This document shows, one piece after another, positions 58,212 to 64,000 of a DNA stretch of 64,000 nt (the first letter of the stretch is position 1; each line of letters opens with the position of its first letter). Origin of the DNA: Sinisalibacter lacisalsi (GTDB taxonomy: Bacteria > Pseudomonadota > Alphaproteobacteria > Rhodobacterales > Rhodobacteraceae); contig NZ_BMGI01000002.1 of NCBI RefSeq assembly GCF_014640115.1, forward strand, positions 682,001-746,000. The letters run 5' to 3'. The translations under genes and the position numbers were made by a program. Below the pieces are notes generated by a model. The model was not told where the DNA came from. It ran no database searches and worked only from the letters and a program-made list of their open reading frames with translations.

Positions 58212-59423
58212 ATGGGATGGGCGCGCAGGCAGATCAGATCCTTGAGAGGGCCACGCCACCGCCCCGCCCACCGGGGAAGCCCAGCCGCCGTCGAGATCAG
58301 CACCGAAATCGGCGCCCTGCTGGAGCGGAACGAGCGGCCACAGGCACTCGAGCGATTCCGTGAGGCGATCCGGGGCGGTGCGCCGCTGCCGTATCCCGAT
58401 GATCACCTGAAAACCCTGCGAGCGGCCAACGATACCGACAGCGCGCGCGCGCTCGCGCGCGACTGGGCGCCGCAGGGAGCCTGGACGCCGGGGCAGATTG
58501 CGCACGCCGCCAAGGTGCTTTTTGACCTCGGCGACCGGGAACAGGCCCTGCACCGCCTGGCCGAGGCTTGCGCGCGGCACCCGCGGGCGCGCGGGCTCGC
58601 GCTGACACGGGCCCGCCTGCTGATGCTCGACGGGCAGCGCGACGCCGCGATCGCCGCCTACGAGGCGATACCGGACATTCCCGCAAAGCGGGCGCGGGAG
58701 GTCTCCCTGATCCTGCGCGCCCTGCGCGAGGAACGGGTGACCGCGCTCGGGTTCGAGCTGTCGGTGCCGGCGCGGGTGGTCCCGCCCGGGATGCTGCTCG
58801 GGCTGATCCGGGGCCGGTACGAAACCGCCGAGCGGCACGGCGCCACCAACGGCCTGCGCCCGGGCGACCGGGTGCTGGAACTGGGCACGGGCATCGGCAT
58901 CATGGCGTTGTCGCTCTTTCGCGCCCAGCCCGGGCTCGACATTCTCTGCGTCGAGGCCAACCCGGTGCTGGAACCGGTGATCCGCGAGAATTTCGCGCTG
59001 AACGGCTGCCCGGCAAAGCTCGAGATCGGTGTCGCCGGGCTCAAGGACGGACAAACCGCCTTCCACGTCGAGGCGAATTTTCATGCCAGCGGCACCGCGC
59101 CCCGCGCCACCCAGGCCACGCGGATCGAGCAGCGCGAGATCGACACCAACCGGCTGATCGACGGGTTCCGCCCCACGGTTCTCGTGCTCGACATCGAGGG
59201 CAGCGAGATCGCCCTGCTGCCGAGGTTGACTCTGGACGGCGTGCGCCGGATCGTTGTCGAGTTCCACCCGGCCATCAACACCGCGCAGGAGATCAGTCAG
59301 ACCGTGGCGAGCCTTCTGGCGCAGGGATTCCTGCTCGACTTGCGGCAGGGAAAAGGACAGGTCCTGGTTTTTGACCGGGGCGATGAAAGAACCGAAACGA
59401 TGCACGAGAGGCCTGCACCATGA
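58212..59423 (+). CDS. FkbM-type methyltransferase with helical N-terminal domain, between pyrC and pyrE
   Basis: The 403-residue protein has an N-terminal helical, TPR-like half (about 40-170; [20 protein letters not shown]). The C-terminal half is a SAM methyltransferase ([20 protein letters not shown]) of FkbM type, with [14 protein letters not shown]. The substrate is unknown. The start is uncertain: ATG 58212 stands just after pyrC, without a good ribosome-binding site. Its stop overlaps the pyrE ATG by 4 bp, so pyrE may be coupled to it. No other sugar or antibiotic genes are near. Confidence 0.78.
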   Translation: MGWARRQIRSLRGPRHRPAHRGSPAAVEISTEIGALLERNERPQALERFREAIRGGAPLPYPDDHLKTLRAANDTDSARALARDWAPQGAWTPGQIAHAAKVLFDLGDREQALHRLAEACARHPRARGLALTRARLLMLDGQRDAAIAAYEAIPDIPAKRAREVSLILRALREERVTALGFELSVPARVVPPGMLLGLIRGRYETAERHGATNGLRPGDRVLELGTGIGIMALSLFRAQPGLDILCVEANPVLEPVIRENFALNGCPAKLEIGVAGLKDGQTAFHVEANFHASGTAPRATQATRIEQREIDTNRLIDGFRPTVLVLDIEGSEIALLPRLTLDGVRRIVVEFHPAINTAQEISQTVASLLAQGFLLDLRQGKGQVLVFDRGDERTETMHERPAP

Positions 59424-60100
59424 TCCCCTCCGCCTTCCCCGACAAATCCGAAATCGCCCGGCTCTCGGCCCGGATGCTGCTCGAGATCGGCGCGGTGAAC
59501 TTCAGCCCCGAGGATCCGTTCATCCTCGCCTCCGGCCTGCCCTCGCCGACCTATATCGACTGTCGCAAGCTGATCTCCTACCCGCGCATCCGCTCGACGC
59601 TGATGGATTTCCTCACCATCACGGTGATGCGCGAGGCGGGGTTCGAGGCGTTCGACAACATCGCCGGCGGCGAAACCGCCGGCATTCCCTTCGCCGCCCT
59701 CGTCGCCGAACGGCTGGCGCTGCCGATGACCTACGTGCGCAAGAAGCCGAAGGGCTACGGCCGCAACGCCCGGATCGAGGGCGCGATGGCCGAGGGCGAG
59801 CGGGTGCTGCTGGTCGAAGACCTCACCACCGACGGCGGCTCCAAGCTCTCCTTCGTCGACGCGATTCGCGAAACCGGCGCCAGTTGCGGGCATACGGCGG
59901 TGATCTTCTACTACGGCATTTTCCCCGAGACCGAGAAAACCCTTGGAGATCATGGCGTTCAGCTTCACCACCTGTGCACCTGGTGGGACGTGCTGGCGGA
60001 AGCCAAGGCCCAGCGCGTGTTCGACGCGGCCACGCTGGCGCAGGTCGAGGCCTTCCTGAACGACCCGCGCGGCTGGCAGGAAGCGCATAAAAAACGCTGA
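59420..60100 (+). CDS. pyrE: Orotate phosphoribosyltransferase PyrE
   Basis: PyrE joins orotate to PRPP to make OMP. The 226-residue protein has the PRPP-binding motif [20 protein letters not shown] and [17 protein letters not shown] as substrate loop. The start overlaps the preceding gene as ATGA. With pyrC 1.2 kb upstream it forms a pyrimidine pair. Confidence 0.96.
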   Translation: MIPSAFPDKSEIARLSARMLLEIGAVNFSPEDPFILASGLPSPTYIDCRKLISYPRIRSTLMDFLTITVMREAGFEAFDNIAGGETAGIPFAALVAERLALPMTYVRKKPKGYGRNARIEGAMAEGERVLLVEDLTTDGGSKLSFVDAIRETGASCGHTAVIFYYGIFPETEKTLGDHGVQLHHLCTWWDVLAEAKAQRVFDAATLAQVEAFLNDPRGWQEAHKKR

Positions 60101-60193
60101 TTTTCCGGCCCCGTCCGGCGGGGATTTGCGCAAGATGCAGCGGCACCGGCGACGCTGAACGCCAGATGTGGTAAGCTTGTCGCCTCAAGCGGG

Positions 60194-60202
60194 TTATCCA
60201 CA
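60194..60202 (+). promoter_or_regulatory. DnaA box upstream of dnaB
   Basis: TTATCCACA is a perfect DnaA box (consensus TTATNCACA), 62 bp before the dnaB start. GGATATCC follows directly. A single box makes an origin unlikely; DnaA control of dnaB is inferred. Confidence 0.55.
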
Positions 60203-60263
60203 GGATATCCAGATTGCCGGGGCGCGCAGCGGGGCCTATGACCGTCGCGCAGAGGGGGACTCC

Positions 60264-61748
60264 ATGAACGACGCCACGCCGATCAAGAACGCGGAAGGCC
60301 CGGAAACCGGCGCGATGCCGCACAACATCGAAGCCGAACAGCAGCTTCTCGGCGCGATCCTGACCAACAACGAGACCTACGACCGCGTCGCCCAGATCCT
60401 GCGGCCCGAGCATTTCTACGAGCCGGTGCACGGGCGCATCTTCGAAGAGGCCGCGCGCCGGATCACCGCCAACATGCTGGCCTCGCCGGTGACGCTGAAA
60501 GCCTATCTCGCCGATGACGAGGGGCTGAAGGAGCTGGGCGGCGCGGCCTATCTCGCCCGCCTCGCCGGTGCGGCGATCTCGTCCTTCGCGGCGCAGGATT
60601 ACGCCCAGATGATCTACGAGATGCATCTGCGGCGCGAATTGATGCAGCTCGGCACCGAGATCTCCTCCACCGCCGCGCGCATGGCCGATACCGGCACCCC
60701 CTCCGAACAGATCGTCGAGGCCGAGCAGGCGCTCTACAAGCTGGCCGAAACCGGGCAGACCTCGAAAGGCTTCCAGAGCTTTCTCAACGCCGTGACCGAC
60801 GCGGTGAAGGTGGCCAACGCCGCCTACCAGCGCGACGGCGGGCTGGCGGGCACCTCGACCGGCCTCACCGATCTCGACAAGAAGCTCGGCGGCCTGCACC
60901 GCTCCGACCTTCTGATCCTCGCGGGCCGCCCCTCGATGGGGAAAACCTCGCTCGCCACCAACATCGCCTTCAACATCGCCAAGGCCTACAAGAAGGGCAA
61001 GTTGCCCGACGGCGGCGACGGGGCGATCAACGGCGGCGTCGTGGGGTTTTTCTCGCTCGAGATGTCGGCCGAACAGCTCGCCGCGCGGATCCTCTCCGAA
61101 GCCAGCGAAGTACCCTCCGAGCAGATCCGCCGGGGCGACATGACGGAAGGCGAGTTCCGCCGCTTCGTCGAGGCCGCCAAGGCGCTCGAAGCCTGCCCGC
61201 TCTTCATCGACGACACGCCGGCGCTGCCGATCAGCCAGGTGGCCGCCCGCGCCCGGCGGCTCAAGCGGATGCACGGGCTCGACGTGCTCTTCGTCGACTA
61301 CCTCCAGCTCCTGCGCCCGGCGACGGCCAAGGACAGCCGGGTGAACGAGGTTTCGGAGATCACGCAAGGTTTGAAGGCGATCGCCAAGGAACTGGATATC
61401 CCGGTGGTGGCGCTCTCGCAGCTGTCGCGCCAGGTCGAAAGCCGCGACGACAAACGCCCGCAGCTGAGCGACCTGCGCGAATCCGGCTCGATCGAGCAGG
61501 ACGCCGACGTGGTGATGTTCGTGTTCCGCGAGGAATATTACGCCGAGCGCGAAAAGCCCTCCGACGACAAGCTCGACGCGATGGCCGAATGGCAGGACCG
61601 GATGGAACGGTTGCACGGCCGGGCCGAGGTGATCATCGGCAAGCAGCGCCACGGGCCGATCGGCAACGTCGAGCTGAGCTTCGAGGGCCGCTTCACCCGG
61701 TTCGGCAACCTCGTCAAACCGTGGCAACAGGGCGACGGAGGGTTCTGA
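60264..61748 (+). CDS. dnaB: Replicative DNA helicase DnaB
   Basis: DnaB (494 residues) is the hexameric helicase of the replication fork. It has an N-terminal domain (PHNIEAEQQLLGAILTNNET), a linker, and a RecA-like domain with Walker A GRPSMGKTSLATNIAF, VVGFFSLEMSAEQL and DVLFVDYLQLL. It starts MNDATPIKNAEGPETGAMPH with AGGGGGA upstream; a longer frame adds 32 unconserved residues. No intein is visible. Confidence 0.97.
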   Translation: MNDATPIKNAEGPETGAMPHNIEAEQQLLGAILTNNETYDRVAQILRPEHFYEPVHGRIFEEAARRITANMLASPVTLKAYLADDEGLKELGGAAYLARLAGAAISSFAAQDYAQMIYEMHLRRELMQLGTEISSTAARMADTGTPSEQIVEAEQALYKLAETGQTSKGFQSFLNAVTDAVKVANAAYQRDGGLAGTSTGLTDLDKKLGGLHRSDLLILAGRPSMGKTSLATNIAFNIAKAYKKGKLPDGGDGAINGGVVGFFSLEMSAEQLAARILSEASEVPSEQIRRGDMTEGEFRRFVEAAKALEACPLFIDDTPALPISQVAARARRLKRMHGLDVLFVDYLQLLRPATAKDSRVNEVSEITQGLKAIAKELDIPVVALSQLSRQVESRDDKRPQLSDLRESGSIEQDADVVMFVFREEYYAEREKPSDDKLDAMAEWQDRMERLHGRAEVIIGKQRHGPIGNVELSFEGRFTRFGNLVKPWQQGDGGF

Positions 61749-61750
61749 GC

Positions 61751-62179
61751 GTGACGATCCACGAGTTCATGGCCGCCTACAAACGGGTCTGGGAGGGGCA
61801 GGACAGCGCGGGTTTCGCCGCGCTCTTCACGCCCGACGGTCGCTATCACAACACCCCGTTCCAGGTGCAGGAAGGGCCGGAGGCGCTCGCCGCCTACTGG
61901 GACCGGATCAAGCTGCAGGACGATATCTCGCTCAGCTACGAGGTGCTTGCCGAAACCGCTACCGGCGGCGTCGCGCACTGGCACGTGGAATACCAGGTCG
62001 CCTCGGAAGAGCTGTTCGAGATCTGGGCAAAATCCACCGGCACCGCCCTGCCCCCGCGCAGCCCCGGCGATCCACTGCCCCGGATGATCCTCGACGGCAC
62101 GCTCACCGCGGCGTTCGGCCCCGACGGGCTGGCGCGCGAGGTGCGTATCTGGTGGCACTCGATGCCGCAACCGGCCTGA
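61751..62179 (+). CDS. NTF2/SnoaL-like fold protein
   Basis: This 142-residue product starts at GTG 61751, two bases after the dnaB stop: MTIHEFMAAYKRVWEGQDSA, with FAALFTPDGRYHNTPFQVQE and AAYWDRIKLQDDISLSYEVL. The pattern is that of SnoaL-like/NTF2-like proteins, small alpha+beta barrels that act as ligand-binding or isomerase-like domains. The function is unknown. It probably shares the dnaB transcript. Confidence 0.78.
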   Translation: MTIHEFMAAYKRVWEGQDSAGFAALFTPDGRYHNTPFQVQEGPEALAAYWDRIKLQDDISLSYEVLAETATGGVAHWHVEYQVASEELFEIWAKSTGTALPPRSPGDPLPRMILDGTLTAAFGPDGLAREVRIWWHSMPQPA

Positions 62180-62393
62180 GCCCGGCGGCGCGTGAGCCGA
62201 GGATGCGGCCGCGCGCCCGCACGATGGCAAGCCCGAGATGGCCGAGGCAGGCGAGATCGAGGATCACCATCAGCAGCCAGGTTTTCGTCAGCGTGAGCCC
62301 GACGACCGCGACGGTCAGCACCAAGACGATCACCACCTGCCCCGGGCGCACCCGCAGCGCCTTGGGTGCGAGCGTTTTCAGCTTCGAGACCAT
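62103..62393 (-). CDS. Possible small membrane protein, overlapping
   Basis: This 96-residue frame has two adjacent hydrophobic helices (VVIVLVLTVAVVGLTLT and TWLLMVILDLACLGHLGLAIV) after a basic start MVSKLKTLAPKALRVRPGQ, and a basic tail. It overlaps the end of the NTF2-like gene by 77 bp on the other strand, and the basic tail lies in that overlap, so the true gene may be shorter or false. There is no strong ribosome-binding site. Confidence 0.4.
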   Translation of the reverse strand: MVSKLKTLAPKALRVRPGQVVIVLVLTVAVVGLTLTKTWLLMVILDLACLGHLGLAIVRARGRILGSRAAGLRPVAASSATRYAPRAPARRGRTPR

Positions 62394-62484
62394 CAACAGC
62401 GCCACCAGCCGGTGACGGATCGCCCCCAGCCGCCGAGGTCGCGGGCCACTTGCCGAGGCCGGACCCGGCCCCTAATCTCGCGTC

Positions 62485-62691
62485 ATGATTGCACCGGCCA
62501 TCCTCTTGTTCGCCTCGATATCCGCGCTGCTCGTGGCCGTTCTGCTGCCCGGCTGGTCCGATCTCGTGCTGGTGGCCGGCCCCGCGGCCCTCGCCAGCCT
62601 CTACCTGCTCCTGCGGGCGTGGTCCGCGCCGGACAGGGTGGCGCCGGACTGGGTGATCCGATGGCTCCAACGTGATGCACTGGCGCAATGA
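62485..62691 (+). CDS. Small two-TM protein before the NYN nuclease gene
   Basis: This 68-residue product is MIAPAILLFASISALLVAVL, then LPGWSDLVLVAGPAALASLY, with two helices, then a basic/aromatic end (PDWVIRWLQRDALAQ). Its 3' end overlaps the following NYN-type gene by 17 bp, so the two are likely co-translated. Function is unknown; it may anchor the nuclease at the membrane, but this is a guess. Confidence 0.6.
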   Translation: MIAPAILLFASISALLVAVLLPGWSDLVLVAGPAALASLYLLLRAWSAPDRVAPDWVIRWLQRDALAQ

Positions 62692-63055
62692 GACCCCCGA
62701 TCTCGACACCGTGCGCGCGGTGCTCGCCCATGTCGCGAGTCTCGGGATGACCCCCGGCGTGGTGTTCGACGCCAATGCGGGCTACCTGCTGTTCGGTCGC
62801 CATCACAACGACCGCGCCTTCAGCGCGCGCCTCGGCCTGCCGCTCGACCGGGTGATGGTGGTGCCCAAGGGCACGCCGGCCGACCCCTTCATCCTCACCG
62901 CCGCGCGCGATCTCGGCGCGCGGATCGTGACCAATGACCGGTTTCGCGACTGGGCGGGTGATTTTCCCGAGGTGCAGACCCCGGGCTATCTCCTGCGCGG
63001 GGGCTTTCGCGAAGGGCGGCCCTGGCTCGAACTCGGCCCGCAGCAGGCGGAATGA
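62675..63055 (+). CDS. NYN/Zc3h12a-like ribonuclease-domain protein
   Basis: This 126-residue protein resembles the NYN domain of Zc3h12a-like RNases: VVFDANAGYLLFGRHHNDRA, VVPKGTPADPFILTAARDLG and ARIVTNDRFRDWAGDFPEVQ carry the spaced acidic residues (Asp in FDAN, GTPAD and TNDRF) of the metal-binding site. It likely cleaves RNA. The ATG at 62675 (or GTG 62672) overlaps the membrane gene before it. Both are upstream of bioY, read convergently. Confidence 0.75.
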   Translation: MHWRNETPDLDTVRAVLAHVASLGMTPGVVFDANAGYLLFGRHHNDRAFSARLGLPLDRVMVVPKGTPADPFILTAARDLGARIVTNDRFRDWAGDFPEVQTPGYLLRGGFREGRPWLELGPQQAE

Positions 63056-63056
63056 A

Positions 63057-63084
63057 ACGAAAAACGCCGCCCCGGGGGGCGGCG
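63057..63084 (-). terminator. Intrinsic terminator of bioY
   Basis: On the minus strand a stem CGCCGCCCC (63084-63076) pairs with GGGGCGGCG (63073-63065), followed by TTTTTCG (63064-63058). It lies 27 bp past the bioY stop and could also end the NYN gene in the other direction. Confidence 0.7.
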
Positions 63085-63110
63085 CTCCTCGATTTAACGC
63101 GTTGCCAGCC

Positions 63111-63695
63111 TCAGCGCGCGAGCTTCCACAGGCCCGGCACCACGAGGGCGGCCAGAACCAGCTTGAGCGCGTCGCCCGGCAGGAACGGCAGCATGCCCTT
63201 TTCGACCACCCAGGCGAGGCCATGCTCGGCGGCGAAGAGATGCGCCATCCAGCCAAGGCCCACGGCATAGATGATCGCGGTGCCTACGAGCATCGCGCCC
63301 GCCATCCCGGCAACGGACTTGTCCCAGCCGCGACGAGCGAGCAGGCCCATGGCGGCGGCGGCCAGCGCGAAGCCTGCGAGGAAGCCGCCGGTCGGCCCGG
63401 CGATATAGGCGAGCCCGGCCGCCTCGCCGGTGAACACGGCAAAGCCCGCCGCGCCAAGCGCGAGGTAGCCCAGAACGCTCATCAAGCCGAGGCGCAAGCC
63501 GAGGCCCGCGCCGAGGGCGAGCACCGCGAAGGTCTGCATCGTGATCGGCACCGGCCACATCGGCACGCGGATCTTGGCGGCCAGCGTCAGCAGCGCGATG
63601 CCGCCGAGCACCAGCGCCACCTCTTTCGCGGCGCGCGCGGCGCCTGCCTGCGGCCCGAAGGCTTCGCCCAGCACGCGGTTCATGGTAACGGCCAT
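63111..63695 (-). CDS. bioY: BioY, substrate-binding subunit of the biotin ECF transporter
   Basis: BioY (194 residues, six helices) takes up biotin. The N-terminal half carries VALVLGGIALLTLAAKIRVP, PITMQTFAVLALGAGLGLRL and GAAGFAVFTG, followed by GPTGGFLAGF: all family signatures. AAGGGGAGAG gives a good ribosome-binding site. The energising ATPase and transmembrane genes (bioMN) are not seen nearby; BioY alone can also import biotin. A possible promoter (TTGCGC/AAAACT) lies upstream. Confidence 0.93.
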   Translation of the reverse strand: MAVTMNRVLGEAFGPQAGAARAAKEVALVLGGIALLTLAAKIRVPMWPVPITMQTFAVLALGAGLGLRLGLMSVLGYLALGAAGFAVFTGEAAGLAYIAGPTGGFLAGFALAAAAMGLLARRGWDKSVAGMAGAMLVGTAIIYAVGLGWMAHLFAAEHGLAWVVEKGMLPFLPGDALKLVLAALVVPGLWKLAR

Positions 63696-63856
63696 GGGTC
63701 TCTCCCCTTGTTCAATTCGTCCCGGCAGTTTTGCCCGAGCGGCGCGCGCGGCGCAAGGGTGTTGGCGGCCACGGCCGGGCGCGGATGCGGAAATCTTGCA
63801 AAGCTGCGAAGCGGGTTATGCAAATATTCCGGGGCAGCCCCCGTCGCGGCGCCGTT

Positions 63857-63900
63857 CAAGCGGTTTCGTAACCGCTTGCCACGGCGGTTGGAACCGCCGT
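63857..63900. repeat. Two tandem perfect hairpins with a 24-nt period
   Basis: CAAGCGGTT, loop TCGT, AACCGCTTG (63857-63878) and ACGGCGGTT, loop GG, AACCGCCGT (63881-63900): each stem is 9 bp. Starts are 24 nt apart, as in the repeat at 13359-13427. They lie in the gap after the stop of the gene at the window end, upstream of bioY. Confidence 0.75.
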
Positions 63901-63903
63901 CGC

Positions 63904-64000
63904 TCATGCCGGTCGGAAATCCGAGATCGAAACGTAGTCCTTGCGCGGCCCGCAGACCTTCCAGATCATCCGCCAGTGCGGCCAGCGGGTGAAATTGTAG
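63904..64000 (-). CDS. C-terminal end of an unidentified gene (cut by window)
   Basis: The minus strand from the right edge reads YNFTRWPHWRMIWKVCGPRK then DYVSISDFRPA and stops at 63904. The composition (many Trp, Arg and one Cys) and a clean stop suggest a real coding end. No family is recognised from these 33 residues. The hairpin pair at 63857-63900 follows directly. Confidence 0.5.
   Translation of the reverse strand, partial: YNFTRWPHWRMIWKVCGPRKDYVSISDFRPA

Overview
This 64 kb window is high-GC alphaproteobacterial chromosome, almost certainly Rhodobacteraceae (Rhodobacterales). The indicators are a complete 14-subunit nuo operon of Rhodobacter type with extra small genes, the nuoN-birA-coaX-rnj order, argC-ccmE, tatABC followed by a DUF815 ATPase, a BolA/monothiol glutaredoxin pair, zapA with a coiled-coil partner, and a gene-transfer-agent (GTA) type endolysin/holin pair. 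Assignments rest on motif and family recognition from the sequence alone; no database search was run. No rRNA, tRNA, CRISPR array, insertion sequence or complete prophage was found.

Layout. 1-1.6 kb (minus): a lysis cassette of endolysin, three-TM holin and three small overlapping genes, the last cut by the window edge. 1.7-7.5 kb (minus): ccmE, argC, murI and a fused indolepyruvate ferredoxin oxidoreductase, with a divergent LysR gene (7.7-8.6 kb). 8.6-8.8 kb: a gene-free stretch with an RpoH-like promoter, a candidate ~85 nt sRNA and a strong terminator. 8.9-13.3 kb (plus): a CPBP-family membrane protein, purL, a Cys-rich protein, bolA and grxD. 13.4-14.3 kb (minus): zapA and its coiled-coil partner. 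14.5-20.4 kb: tkt, an outer-membrane beta-barrel, a DUF808 protein, a 47-residue membrane peptide, gap and a DUF1127 protein. 20.4-24.0 kb: coaD, a CBS-pair protein, and a LysR regulator divergent from methylmalonate-semialdehyde dehydrogenase. 24.1-29.1 kb (minus): DUF815 ATPase, tatC, tatB, tatA, an orphan ABC ATPase and an SDR protein. 29.4-35.8 kb: a Hint-domain protein, prfC with two coupled unknown genes, osmC (minus), a DEAD-box helicase and a PilZ protein.

35.8-55.8 kb is one long minus-strand block: nuoA-B-C-D-E-orf260-DUF5337-F-G-lipoprotein-H-I-CMD-J-K-L-M-N, then birA, coaX and rnj. It encodes NADH:quinone oxidoreductase and then biotin ligase, pantothenate kinase and RNase J; many genes overlap by 1-4 nt. 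56-61.7 kb: a small membrane protein, a macro-domain protein, pyrC, an FkbM-type methyltransferase, pyrE and dnaB. 61.7-64 kb: an NTF2-like protein, small membrane proteins, a NYN-type nuclease, bioY and the 3' end of an unidentified gene.

The most unusual signals are: (i) the RpoH-like promoter plus sRNA candidate at 8657-8773; (ii) the GTA-type lysis cassette with three tiny coupled genes and a hairpin covering the endolysin ribosome-binding site; (iii) a family of tandem perfect hairpins repeated every ~24 nt, at three loci (13.36, 39.02 and 63.86 kb); (iv) a helix-hairpin-helix-like C-terminal domain shared by NuoE and the gene after it; (v) oppositely charged tails on TatB and TatC.
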